Shown here piece after piece: positions 7,456 through 15,554 of a DNA stretch of 37,058 nucleotides. Source of the stretch: Pseudomonadota bacterium (GTDB lineage: Bacteria; Pseudomonadota; Gammaproteobacteria; Burkholderiales; JABEVD01). The position numbers and the translations under genes are program-made. The number at the start of each line of letters is the position of its first letter. The first letter of the stretch is position 1. The stretch covers positions 1 to 37,058 of the forward strand of contig JAJZTT010000008.1 in NCBI GenBank assembly GCA_021848705.1, written 5' to 3'. The notes under the pieces were generated by a model. It was not told the DNA's origin and did no database searches. It was given only the letters and a program-made list of their open reading frames with translations.

Positions 7456-8301
7456 ATGATGAGAAAGATTATGGGAGTGGGTGCAATCGCGGGCTTGCTG
7501 ATGGCCACGGGTGCACAGGCTGCAATCACCAACATAGACGGCCAGGCTGGCGGCGGCCTCGTTCCGTGGGCGCTGCTCTCTTCGGGCCCCACGGTCGCAA
7601 TCACCCACATTGCCACCCAGAACCTGGACATCAACAGCGTGGCCATCAACACCAGTTTCTCCAACATGGTCGAGATTTCCTACGCGCACAACATGCTCAA
7701 TGACGGGGCTGCCACCGGTCTGGGCATCAACACCGACAATGTCGACAATGTCGGATTCAAGGTCAAGCTCAACGACATGAGCGATTCCATGCCGCAATTC
7801 GCGATCGGCGGCGTCTACAAGCGCGCTTCCGGCAATCTGGCCGATTACCTCAACACCGCGCTTGGCGTCAACAAGTCCAGCACCGACCTGTATGGCGCGG
7901 TGAGCAAGATCGTCAACCTCGGCGGCAAGAACGTTCTGCTGAACGGCGTGCTGCGCGCGACCAAGGCCAATGCGCTCGGCTTCATGGGGTTCGGCGGCGG
8001 CAACGTGGCTGGCGCCAGCACCGGCTACAAGATCGAGCCGGAAGTTTCTGCGGAAGTCTTCGCAGCGGACAATGTCATCGTCGGCGCGGAATATCGCAGG
8101 CAGCCGAACTACGGCATGGCAGGTACCGCCCAGGGCGCGGTCCTGAGCCAGAACTCCACCTATGACATCAACATCGTCTATGTCGCGAACAAGAATTTCA
8201 CCCTGACCGCAGCCTATGTCAACCTCGGCACCGTGGCAGGAGCCGTCAACGGCATGGGCAGGCAAAACGGCATGTTCCTGCAAGGACAGGTCAACTTCTA
8301 A
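7456..8301 (+). CDS. DUF3034 family outer-membrane beta-barrel protein
   Basis: An exported protein of 281 residues. The signal peptide ends near TGAQA (residues 18-22) and the mature part opens NIDGQAGGGLVPWALL, the hallmark of DUF3034 proteins. The rest shows alternating polar and hydrophobic strands and ends in phenylalanine (GQVNF), as outer-membrane barrels do. The function of DUF3034 is not known; a porin or surface protein role is likely. GGGAG lies 10 bp before the ATG, and a second ATG follows directly. Its promoter has a perfect FNR box, so expression should rise when oxygen is low. A strong terminator follows 33 bp after the stop. Its control regions and signal peptide resemble those of the next gene. 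Confidence 0.82.
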   Translation: MMRKIMGVGAIAGLLMATGAQAAITNIDGQAGGGLVPWALLSSGPTVAITHIATQNLDINSVAINTSFSNMVEISYAHNMLNDGAATGLGINTDNVDNVGFKVKLNDMSDSMPQFAIGGVYKRASGNLADYLNTALGVNKSSTDLYGAVSKIVNLGGKNVLLNGVLRATKANALGFMGFGGGNVAGASTGYKIEPEVSAEVFAADNVIVGAEYRRQPNYGMAGTAQGAVLSQNSTYDINIVYVANKNFTLTAAYVNLGTVAGAVNGMGRQNGMFLQGQVNF

Positions 8302-8334
8302 AAGATTTTCGGAATTCCTGATTTGCTCCGTTCC

Positions 8335-8373
8335 ACGCCATTTCCCGCTCGAGCGGGAATGGCGTGTTTTTTT
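8335..8373 (+). terminator. Rho-independent terminator after the DUF3034 gene
   Basis: A 14 bp stem with one bulged T (ACGCCATTTCCCGCT with AGCGGGAATGGCGT), a tiny loop and seven T residues at 8367-8373. The arm and the bases before it (from 8323) are nearly repeated at 9142-9198. Confidence 0.93.
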
Positions 8374-8381
8374 GATTTCCA

Positions 8382-8422
8382 TTGATCCAGATCAAATGGA
8401 AAGGCGAATCCATCTGTATAAT
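8382..8422 (+). promoter_or_regulatory. FNR-dependent promoter of ompW
   Basis: TTGAT-CCAG-ATCAA (8382-8395) is a perfect FNR box. It is followed after 21 bp by a consensus TATAAT (8417-8422), the same spacing as at the DUF3034 promoter. Both leaders then contain TGCCGCAAC (7399-7407 and 8428-8436). Control of ompW by FNR is established in enterobacteria. Confidence 0.88.
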
Positions 8423-8497
8423 CCACCTGCCGCAACAGACATTGTTGGGCACATTCAAACCAAAAATGATCAAACCTAAAATTATCAGGAGTCCGAA

Positions 8498-9112
8498 ATG
8501 AAAAAAATCACTGGAGTAGGGGCAGTCGCCTGCGCGATGCTTTTCGCATCGGGAGCATCCTTTGCAGATGGAATGGCCGCAGATCACGCCGGAGAAATCA
8601 TGGTGCGCGCACGCGCCGTGCAGATCAACTTCAACAACAGCACCAATACGCCGGCACTGGCCGGGGTTGGCGCTGCGAACAAAACCATTCCCGAAGTGGA
8701 TCTGAGCTACTTCTTCACCAGCCACATCGCGGCGGAACTGATCCTCACCTATCCGCAAAAAATCACCGTCAACCCCAACGTCGGCTCGTTGAAGGCGCTG
8801 CCGCCGACCCTGACCGTCCAGTATCATTTCGCGCCCGACAGCCAGTCCTTCAGGCCCTATGTCGGCGCGGGCGTCAATTACACCCGCTTCTCCAGCTATT
8901 CGCTCGGCGGAGGAGCGCTTTCCGGCTCCAACAACAGCACCGGATTCGCACTTCAGGCTGGTTTCGACGTGCCCATCACCGACAAGATGACGTTCAATCT
9001 GGACCTGAAGAAACTTACGATGAGAACCGACATCACTGCAGCCGGCGTACCCGTCGGCACGCTCAAGCTCGACCCCTATCTGGTCGGCGTAGGCCTCGGC
9101 TGGAAGTTCTGA
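8498..9112 (+). CDS. ompW: OmpW family outer-membrane protein
   Basis: An eight-stranded barrel protein of 204 residues with a signal peptide (cut after ASFA, near residue 23), the segment IMVRARAVQINF, the strand YFFTSHIAAELILTYPQ, the block LTVQYHFAP-(9 residues)-YVGAGVNYT and a C-terminal aromatic end GVGLGWKF, all typical of OmpW. OmpW proteins form narrow hydrophobic channels for small nonpolar molecules. AGGAG lies 7 bp before the ATG. Expression should be anaerobic, driven by the FNR box at 8382-8395. The signal peptide MKKITGVGAVACAMLFASG is strikingly like that of the preceding DUF3034 protein, although the mature parts differ. Confidence 0.9.
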   Translation: MKKITGVGAVACAMLFASGASFADGMAADHAGEIMVRARAVQINFNNSTNTPALAGVGAANKTIPEVDLSYFFTSHIAAELILTYPQKITVNPNVGSLKALPPTLTVQYHFAPDSQSFRPYVGAGVNYTRFSSYSLGGGALSGSNNSTGFALQAGFDVPITDKMTFNLDLKKLTMRTDITAAGVPVGTLKLDPYLVGVGLGWKF

Positions 9113-9153
9113 AGTCCCGCCCTCCGGGGCGTTTTCAAGAGTTGCTCCGTTCC

Positions 9154-9198
9154 ACGCCATCTCCCGCTTCGAGCCATGCGGGGATGGCGTGTTTTTTT
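9154..9198 (+). terminator. Rho-independent terminator after ompW
   Basis: An 11 bp stem with one G-T pair (ACGCCATCTCC at 9154-9164 with GGGGATGGCGT at 9180-9190), followed by seven T residues (9192-9198). The stretch 9142-9168 repeats 8323-8349 with one mismatch. The last T overlaps the stop codon of the small convergent gene. Confidence 0.88.
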
Positions 9199-9341
9199 CA
9201 GTGCCTCGCCATGTGCGGCGCGATGAAAATGTAGAATACGATCGCAGCGATGATGTTGAACACCACGATCGCGGCGAACACCTTCAGCCCCAACGCCAGC
9301 CAGTTCGGTCCCGCAGGCGCCTTCCCCTTTCCCTCTTCCAT
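9198..9341 (-). CDS. 47-residue single-span membrane protein
   Basis: A short frame reading MEEGKGKAPAGPNW, then a long hydrophobic helix (about 15-41, LALGLKVFAAIVVFNIIAAIV and FYIFIA), then PHMARH and TGA. The ATG at 9341 is preceded by AAGGAG at good distance, which supports real translation. It is likely an inner-membrane microprotein with a charged N-terminus. I recognise no family. It is divergent from the PreP gene and convergent with ompW, with its stop against the ompW terminator. Small single-helix proteins of this kind often attach to respiratory or transport complexes, but nothing here identifies a partner. Confidence 0.68.
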   Translation of the reverse strand: MEEGKGKAPAGPNWLALGLKVFAAIVVFNIIAAIVFYIFIAPHMARH

Positions 9342-9371
9342 GACCACTCCTTCCCTTTGAACAAAAAACAG

Positions 9372-9400
9372 CTGTCATGCCCAGTTTACCACGGTAAAAT
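9372..9400 (+). promoter_or_regulatory. Promoter of the PreP gene with overlapping inverted repeat
   Basis: CTGTCA (9372-9377) and TAAAAT (9395-9400) are spaced 17 bp, a fair sigma-70 promoter. TTTACC-AC-GGTAAA (9385-9398), a perfect 6+6 inverted repeat, covers the spacer and the -10 element and could be an operator. Confidence 0.6.
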
Positions 9401-9429
9401 GCCCCGATACGATTACCCGGAATGATCAT

Positions 9430-12342
9430 ATGAGCCACATCCACCCTTCTTTCGAACACCTCCGATCGGTGAAAATCGATTCGCTCAACCTGACCGTCGA
9501 GGAATATCAGCACATAAAAACCGGCGCGCAGCATCTCCACCTCGCATCCGACAACCCGGAGAACGTCTTCTTCGTCGCGCTGCGCACCGTGCCCCATGAT
9601 TCTACCGGGGTCGCGCACATTCTCGAGCATACCGCCCTTTGCGGAAGCGAAAAGTACCCGGTTCGGGATCCGTTCTTCATGATGATTCGCCGCTCGCTCA
9701 ACACTTTCATGAATGCGTTCACATCGAGCGACTGGACCGCCTACCCCTTCGCCAGCAAGAACAGGAAGGATTTCGACAACCTGATGGAGGTCTATCTGGA
9801 CGCGGTGTTCTTTTCCCGGCTCGACCCGCTGGATTTCGCGCAGGAGGGGCATCGGGTGGAGTTCGAGAACCCGGAAGACCCGGAATCCGACCTCATCTTC
9901 AAGGGTGTGGTTTTCAATGAAATGAAGGGGGCGATGAGCTCCACGGTCAACACCCTCTGGCATACCCTTGCAAAATACCTTTTCCCCACCACGACCTATC
10001 ATTTCAACAGCGGCGGCGATCCGGAATCGATTCCGGATCTCGATTACGAGGATCTCAGGAACTTCTACCGGACTCATTACCATCCTTCCAACGCCGTTTT
10101 CATGACCTACGGCGACATCCCGGCCTATGAGCACCAGAAAAAATTCGAGGAGCACGCGCTGTGCCGCTTCGATCGGCTCGGATCGGAAATTTCCGTCCCG
10201 GACGAAAAGCGCTACTGCGCGCAGGTCAATGTGGAGGAAAGCTACGCACTCGACGATACGGATACGGAAGGAAAGACCCACGTCGTACTGGGCTGGCTGC
10301 TCGGCAACAGCACCGACACCAGGGAGCAGATCCGCTCGCACCTGCTCTCCAGCATCCTCCTGGAAAACGGCGCATCGCCCCTGAGGCATGCACTGGAGAC
10401 ATCGGATCTCGGCAGCGCACCCTCGCCCCTTTGCGGAATCGACGATTCCAGCCGCGAAATCACCTTCATTTGCGGGCTCGAAGGCTCCGAGCCGGAACAT
10501 GCGGAGGCGGTTGAAAATCTCATCCTGGAGGTGCTTTCGGACGTGACGGAAAAGGGAGTACCCCTGGAACAGATCGAGGCCGCATTGCACCAGATCGAGC
10601 TTTCCCAGCGCGAAATCAGCGGCGACGGCCATCCCTACGGCTTGCAGCTCATCCTGCATGCCATTCCCCAAGCGATCCACAGGGGGGATCCGGCATCCGC
10701 ACTCGACATTGACCCGGTTCTCGACGAGATCCGCGAGGAAATTCGCGATCCGGAATTTCCGAAAAGGCTGGTCAGGGAACTGCTTCTCGAAAACGTTCAT
10801 CGGGTGCGGCTGACCCTGAAGCCCGACACGGATCTGAGCGCGAGAAGGAAGCTTGCCGAAAGAAAGCGCCTGACCGCCATCCGGTCATCCCTGACGGAAG
10901 AGGAAAAGCGGGAGATCGTGGAACGGGCAAGGCTGCTCGCCCTGCGCCAGGAGCAACAGGACGACCCTGAAATCCTGCCCAAGGTGGGCATCGCGGATGT
11001 ACCGCCGAAGTTGAACGCACCGACCGGCTCGAGGGAAACTGCAGGCGGCCTGCCCGCCACCTATTTTTCCCAGGGAACCAACGGGCTCGTTTACCAGCAG
11101 ATCCTGACTGAACTTCCGGATCTCGAAGAAAGCCTGCTGGATCTGCTTCCCTGTTACACCTCCTGCCTCACCGAGATCGGATGCGGCGGAAGAAATTACC
11201 TCGAAACCCAGACCCTGCAGTCTTCGGTCACGGGCGGAATCCACTCCTACACTTCGGTGCGCGGACGGATCGACGACGAGCAGGCTGTGCGGGGATATTT
11301 CATCCTTTCCGGCAAGGCACTCTCGAGAAACCACGCGAGACTTTCCGGGCTGATGCAGGACACGCTCCTTTCCCCCGATTTCTCCGAAACCGGGCGGATC
11401 CGGGAAATCATCGCGCAGGAGCGTGCAAGCCGCGAACAGAGCGTCACAGGACAGGGCCATTCGCTCGCCATGACTGCGGCAGCGAGCGGCATGAGTCCTG
11501 CCTCCGCCCTGTCCCACAGGCTGAGCGGACTCGCGGGGATCCGCTCGCTGAAGGCGCTGGACGATTCTCTGGAAGACGGGGAAACTCTCGGAAAGCTTGC
11601 CGAATCCTTCGAAAAAATCCACCAGGCGATCCTCGCAACCCCGAGGCAGATGCTGCTTGTCGGAGAGGAAGAACACCGGGATTCCATGCTGCAGGATCTT
11701 TCCGCAAGATGGAAAAATGCCGAAGCCGGGAAGGAATCCGCTTTGTCCAGACCGGAATCGAGGGCCAGGGTCAGGCAGATCTGGGTCGCCAACACCCAGG
11801 TGAATTTTTGCGCCAAGGCCTATCCCACGGTGCCGATCGAGCATCCGCACGCTGCAGCGCTTTCCGTGCTGGGCGGATTCCTCAGAAACGGATATCTCCA
11901 CAGGGCGATCCGTGAACAGGGAGGTGCCTATGGAGGCGGCGCCGGGCAGGATTCGGACATTGCCGCCTTCCGCTTCTTCTCCTACCGGGATCCGCGGGTC
12001 ACCGGCACCCTGGAAGATTTCGACAAATCGATCGAGTGGCTGCTCGAATCGGAACATGAATGGCGCCAGGTGGAAGAAGCCATTCTCGGCGTCATCTCCA
12101 GCCTGGACAAGCCGGGCTCCCCGGCAGGAGAAGCGAAACAGGCATTTCACAACGCGCTCTACGGGAGGACGCTGGAGCAGCGCCAGCGCTTCCGGGAACG
12201 CGTGCTGAAAGTGACGCTGGAAGACTTGCTGGAAGTCGGAAAAACCTATCTCGCACCTGAAAATGCGAGCATTGCCGTGATCACGAGCCAGGCGACCCTG
12301 GATTCGATCGGCGATCTCGGCCTGGAGATCTGCAAACTCTGA
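9430..12342 (+). CDS. PreP/Cym1-type M16C zinc metallopeptidase
   Basis: A 970-residue insulinase-family protease. The inverted zinc motif HILEH (H63, E66, H67) lies in the block DSTGVAHILEHTALCGSEKYP, and a distal acidic ligand lies in the VVFNEMKGAMSS block. The length and the four-domain plan (two homologous halves joined by a hinge) fit the presequence-protease branch, which degrades short unstructured peptides. There is no signal peptide, so it acts in the cytoplasm. It has its own promoter at 9372-9400. Its stop abuts the stop of the convergent sbcB gene with no base between them. Bacterial PreP homologues are little studied; substrates here are unknown. Confidence 0.92.
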   Translation: MSHIHPSFEHLRSVKIDSLNLTVEEYQHIKTGAQHLHLASDNPENVFFVALRTVPHDSTGVAHILEHTALCGSEKYPVRDPFFMMIRRSLNTFMNAFTSSDWTAYPFASKNRKDFDNLMEVYLDAVFFSRLDPLDFAQEGHRVEFENPEDPESDLIFKGVVFNEMKGAMSSTVNTLWHTLAKYLFPTTTYHFNSGGDPESIPDLDYEDLRNFYRTHYHPSNAVFMTYGDIPAYEHQKKFEEHALCRFDRLGSEISVPDEKRYCAQVNVEESYALDDTDTEGKTHVVLGWLLGNSTDTREQIRSHLLSSILLENGASPLRHALETSDLGSAPSPLCGIDDSSREITFICGLEGSEPEHAEAVENLILEVLSDVTEKGVPLEQIEAALHQIELSQREISGDGHPYGLQLILHAIPQAIHRGDPASALDIDPVLDEIREEIRDPEFPKRLVRELLLENVHRVRLTLKPDTDLSARRKLAERKRLTAIRSSLTEEEKREIVERARLLALRQEQQDDPEILPKVGIADVPPKLNAPTGSRETAGGLPATYFSQGTNGLVYQQILTELPDLEESLLDLLPCYTSCLTEIGCGGRNYLETQTLQSSVTGGIHSYTSVRGRIDDEQAVRGYFILSGKALSRNHARLSGLMQDTLLSPDFSETGRIREIIAQERASREQSVTGQGHSLAMTAAASGMSPASALSHRLSGLAGIRSLKALDDSLEDGETLGKLAESFEKIHQAILATPRQMLLVGEEEHRDSMLQDLSARWKNAEAGKESALSRPESRARVRQIWVANTQVNFCAKAYPTVPIEHPHAAALSVLGGFLRNGYLHRAIREQGGAYGGGAGQDSDIAAFRFFSYRDPRVTGTLEDFDKSIEWLLESEHEWRQVEEAILGVISSLDKPGSPAGEAKQAFHNALYGRTLEQRQRFRERVLKVTLEDLLEVGKTYLAPENASIAVITSQATLDSIGDLGLEICKL

Positions 12343-13752
12343 TCACCCCGGGGAAGGGCTGGAAACCAGCCTTCCCCATTCTTCCAGCGCATCGAGGATT
12401 TCCGGAGATTTCCCCGCACGGCGCAGTTCGGAAATCTTTTCCTCATACCCTGCAAGCGAAATCGATGCATTCGCACCGGCGACTCTCTCCAGCCTGAATT
12501 TTTCCCATTTCCCTTTTTCCACAGGGGAAAGAGTCTCCGGATAATTTCTGGCGCGATAGCGGAACAGCATCTCGGTAAGCCTCGGATCGGAAAAACGCAG
12601 ATCGAGTGCGGCAAGTTCCGAAGGAACAGTCGCCCGGAGCATTTCCATTTTCTCCCGATCGGAAGCGCCAAAAAATCCTCCACCGTAGAGGGACAGATCA
12701 GGATCCGCGGGCGCTTCGCGCTTTTTTGCAGAATACACTTCGAAAAGCTTCTCCTCGACCCCCTTCGCATTTCCGATCGCAGCCGCATGCGCGAGCGAAG
12801 TCTCCAGGTCGATCATGAGGCGCCCGGCGATCTCCGGCGTGAGGAGCTTCGCACTCGCCACGATCGGACACTTGTTGACGTGGACGGATTTCAGCGCGAT
12901 CCTTTCCACATCCAGTTGTTCGCGGGGCGTGAAAAGCCGCCTCCCGATCTCATCCGGATCGAGTTCGATCAAAGGGGAGGGATCGTGACGGAGATCGTAG
13001 ACGATCACCTCGTTCCGGTTCACCGGATGAAGCGCAACCGGAAGCACGAGCGCTGTACAGCCATATTCGGATGGGTACATCGAGGAAACATGAACCAGCG
13101 GCACCCGGGATGCGAGCAATCCCGAAACGAGGCGCTTGTCGCGATACCGGTAGACATAATCGAAAAGCTTCGGCTGAGCCCTTTTCGCAAGCCTCGCCAA
13201 AGCAATGGTGGCCATCACGTCGGACAGGGCGTCATGCGCCGATTCGTGGGAAATGCCGTTGGCCGCGGTGAGCTCTTCCAGCCTGAAACTCGGGCGCCCA
13301 TCCTCCTGATCCGGCCATTCCAGTCCTTCCGGGCGGAATGCCCTCATCAGCCTCATCATGTCGATGATATCCCAGCGAGAACAGCCGTTCTGCCATTCGC
13401 GGGCATACGGGTCGTGGAAATTCCGGTAAAGCAGGTTCCGGGTGAATTCGTCGTCGAAGCGGATGGTGTTGTATCCCACCCCGCAGGTGCCAGGATGGGC
13501 GAGTTCCCGTTCGATTTTCGAGATGAACTGCGCTTCCGGCACCCCCTCCTCGAAAGCCTTTTGCGGCGTGATTCCGGTCACGAGGCAGGACTCCGGATGG
13601 GGAAGCATGTCCATCGCCGGCCTGCAATAGATCACCAGCGGCTCGCCCACCGGGTTGAGATCCTCGTCCGTGCGCATTCCTGCAAACTGCGCCGCGCGAT
13701 CCCTTGCGGCATCGATTCCGAATGTTTCGTAATCGTGCCAGTAGAACGACAT
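12343..13752 (-). CDS. sbcB: Exodeoxyribonuclease I
   Basis: A 469-residue 3'-5' single-strand DNA exonuclease of the DEDDh type, used in mismatch repair and recombination clean-up. The N-terminal HDYETFG gives the first acidic pair (D7, E9), GYNTIRFDDEF holds the second motif, and SAHDALSDVMATIALA supplies the catalytic His and last Asp. An SH3-like part and a helical C-terminal domain follow, and the length is normal for ExoI. Its ATG shares one base with the TGA of the preceding cytochrome b gene, so the two are coupled. It converges on the PreP gene. The identification is firm. Confidence 0.95.
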   Translation of the reverse strand: MSFYWHDYETFGIDAARDRAAQFAGMRTDEDLNPVGEPLVIYCRPAMDMLPHPESCLVTGITPQKAFEEGVPEAQFISKIERELAHPGTCGVGYNTIRFDDEFTRNLLYRNFHDPYAREWQNGCSRWDIIDMMRLMRAFRPEGLEWPDQEDGRPSFRLEELTAANGISHESAHDALSDVMATIALARLAKRAQPKLFDYVYRYRDKRLVSGLLASRVPLVHVSSMYPSEYGCTALVLPVALHPVNRNEVIVYDLRHDPSPLIELDPDEIGRRLFTPREQLDVERIALKSVHVNKCPIVASAKLLTPEIAGRLMIDLETSLAHAAAIGNAKGVEEKLFEVYSAKKREAPADPDLSLYGGGFFGASDREKMEMLRATVPSELAALDLRFSDPRLTEMLFRYRARNYPETLSPVEKGKWEKFRLERVAGANASISLAGYEEKISELRRAGKSPEILDALEEWGRLVSSPSPG

Positions 13753-14327
13753 CAGCCGAGGTTGAACATGTTCTTCACGGTATCATGCCCCATCCTCTTG
13801 TGCAGGAATGCTGCGGCGATATGCCCGCCCCAGTAGGCCCAGATGAAATTGGCAAGGAATTCGTGCATTTCGTGAAATTGATGGGCAAGCGCATTTTTCG
13901 AACCGTCTTCCGGCAGAATGAAGAACAGAACACCGCCGGTGAAGGCCATGCCGGTCGCTGCAAGAAATCCGATACCAGGTATGAACCCGGGCAGACCGCC
14001 GCGCCCTCCTCCTTCCGGAAGCTTCATTTCCTTCAGCGCCGAGATGTCGGCCAGGAGCGCCTTTCGCCCTTCCCCCACCCATGGAAAAAGATGGCGGATG
14101 TTGCTGTTGTCCCTTGCACTCAGACTCCAGATCCAGTGGAGGAGGACGACGAGGAGCGCCGCCATCCCGATCCACTCGTGCGCCTCGAAGGTGAGGGATT
14201 CGATCATGCTGCGATTCTTGTGACCCGGCCCTTCCATGACGAGACTCAGCATCAGCTGCATGGTGATCGTGGTGGCAAGTCCGAAATGCAGAAACCTGGT
14301 TTGCCGTGCCCAAACTGACGATTCCAT
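13752..14327 (-). CDS. Cytochrome b561/Ni-Fe hydrogenase-type cytochrome b
   Basis: A 191-residue membrane protein with about four helices (roughly 13-32, 50-70, 116-138, 153-176). Possible heme ligands on the helices are His14, His50, His64, His155 and His169. It resembles the di-heme cytochrome b subunits that link periplasmic dehydrogenases or hydrogenases to quinone. No dehydrogenase gene is adjacent, and its only operon partner is sbcB, with which it overlaps by one base. It could act with a c-type cytochrome or formate dehydrogenase encoded elsewhere. The partner cannot be read from this window. Confidence 0.78.
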   Translation of the reverse strand: MESSVWARQTRFLHFGLATTITMQLMLSLVMEGPGHKNRSMIESLTFEAHEWIGMAALLVVLLHWIWSLSARDNSNIRHLFPWVGEGRKALLADISALKEMKLPEGGGRGGLPGFIPGIGFLAATGMAFTGGVLFFILPEDGSKNALAHQFHEMHEFLANFIWAYWGGHIAAAFLHKRMGHDTVKNMFNLG

Positions 14328-14470
14328 CCTAAAATCCCTCCATTACTCTCCGGTCGAGTTGCCATTATAGCCGTCATAAATTACTCTTGACTTAAACAAC
14401 CTGTCACAATCTGATTCTATCATGGTGTTACAATCCACCCATGCATGGTTTCAAAAAATGGAGAATCGCG

Positions 14471-14731
14471 ATGGAAAACACCGAAAAACCGAAGCGCAGG
14501 ACCTCCTCCAGGAGCACGAAGGCGGAAGGGGAAGCGAGCCCCGCGAAGACCACCAGACGCAAGCCCGCCAAAGCGGAAGTCGTCAGCGTGAGTCCTGAAA
14601 TGCGCCAGAAGATGATCGAGGATGCTGCCTATTACCGCGCGCAGCAGAACAGCGACGGAGATCTCGCCAACTGGCTGGCAGCAGAAGCGGAAATCGACAG
14701 GATGCTCGGGAACGACGGAGTTTCAGGATAG
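14471..14731 (+). CDS. DUF2934 family small protein (copy 1)
   Basis: An 86-residue protein. The first 45 residues are rich in Lys, Arg, Ser and Thr and look disordered. The C-terminal part carries the DUF2934 pattern MRQKMIEDAAYYRAQQN and NWLAAEAEIDRML. I chose the ATG at 14471, with GGAG 7 bp upstream, over an ATG 30 bp earlier. The function is unknown. The basic tail suggests binding to nucleic acid or membrane. The stop overlaps that of the convergent fnr gene by 9 bp. A paralogue lies at 24018-24245. A TG-T-TACAAT extended -10 (14426-14434) may drive it. Confidence 0.78.
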   Translation: MENTEKPKRRTSSRSTKAEGEASPAKTTRRKPAKAEVVSVSPEMRQKMIEDAAYYRAQQNSDGDLANWLAAEAEIDRMLGNDGVSG

Positions 14732-15448
14732 GCCCCGGATCAGGCGCTTCAGTCCGGGCGCGTCCTTGAGTTCGATCAGCTTCTTCTGCACTTCGATCAG
14801 ACCTTCTTCCTGGAAACGGGAGAAGATCCGGCTCACGGTCTCGAGCTTGAGGCCGAGATAGCTTCCGATCTCCTCCCGCGTCATCCTGAGTTGAAAGCTG
14901 ACCGCGGAGTACCCCCTCGCGGAAAAGCGCTGGGAAAGATTGAGCAGGAAAGCCGCAAGACGCTCTTCCGCCTTCATTTTCCCGAGCATCAGCATGATCT
15001 CGTGATCGAAAGCGATTTCCCGGCTCATGATCCGGTGCAGATTCTGATGCAGGACCGGCATGGCCATACTGAGCTCTGAAAGCTTGTCGAAGGGAATCTC
15101 GCAGATTTCGCTGTATTCCAGCGCGACCGCATCGCAGGCGTGACTGCCGGTCGCAATGGCATCGAGCCCCATGATGTCCCCCATCATGTGAAAACCTGTC
15201 ACATGTTCCCTGCCGTCTTCGTGGATCACCGAAGTCTTGAAAAATCCCCCGCGAATGGCATAGATCGAGGAAAATCTCGCCCCCGAACGATAAAGGTATT
15301 CCCCGCGCTTCACCAGCCGCTTGCTCCCGGTCAGCACGTCGAGTTGCTGCAACTCTTCCGCGCCGAAACCGATCGGCAGACAAAGCTCGCGCAGACTGCA
15401 AAGGGAGCAGACCACCTTGAGCTGATTCAGGATATTATTGCCCTTCAT
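14723..15448 (-). CDS. fnr: Fnr/Anr oxygen-responsive transcription regulator
   Basis: A 241-residue CRP/FNR regulator. It has the N-terminal cysteine cluster (C14, C17, C23) and the central C105 that together hold an oxygen-labile 4Fe-4S centre. The cNMP-like domain is at about 30-140, the dimer helix at about 140-165, and the helix-turn-helix MTREEIGSYLGLKLETVSRIFSRF has the E-x-x-S-R recognition motif that reads TTGAT-N4-ATCAA. Perfect boxes of that kind lie at 7350 and 8382, and a weaker one in its own upstream region at 15489, between it and hemN. It should activate anaerobic genes. The identification as a functional FNR-type sensor is strong. Confidence 0.95.
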   Translation of the reverse strand: MKGNNILNQLKVVCSLCSLRELCLPIGFGAEELQQLDVLTGSKRLVKRGEYLYRSGARFSSIYAIRGGFFKTSVIHEDGREHVTGFHMMGDIMGLDAIATGSHACDAVALEYSEICEIPFDKLSELSMAMPVLHQNLHRIMSREIAFDHEIMLMLGKMKAEERLAAFLLNLSQRFSARGYSAVSFQLRMTREEIGSYLGLKLETVSRIFSRFQEEGLIEVQKKLIELKDAPGLKRLIRGLS

Positions 15449-15488
15449 ACACGATCCCGAAATTCGATTTGTAAATATGGCACGGATT

Positions 15489-15502
15489 ATGACTTAGATC
15501 AA
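15489..15502. promoter_or_regulatory. Imperfect FNR box between fnr and hemN
   Basis: ATGAC-TTAG-ATCAA matches the FNR consensus at 8 of 10 positions. It lies 40 bp upstream of the fnr start and 52 bp upstream of the hemN start. Toward fnr, TTGATC and CATATT are spaced 17 bp, so the box would cover a -35 and could repress. Toward hemN, TACAAT at 15515-15520 lies closer (12 bp) than at activated promoters. The direction of control is unclear. Confidence 0.55.
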
Positions 15503-15554
15503 ATCATTTCGTTATACAATGAGACAAAATAATCGGTTTTTCGCAGGAGAAAGC

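Noticed and set aside
9076..10800. Minus-strand frame of 574 codons opposite the PreP gene
   Set aside because: No start signal or domain; the plus strand codes for the intact zinc peptidase.
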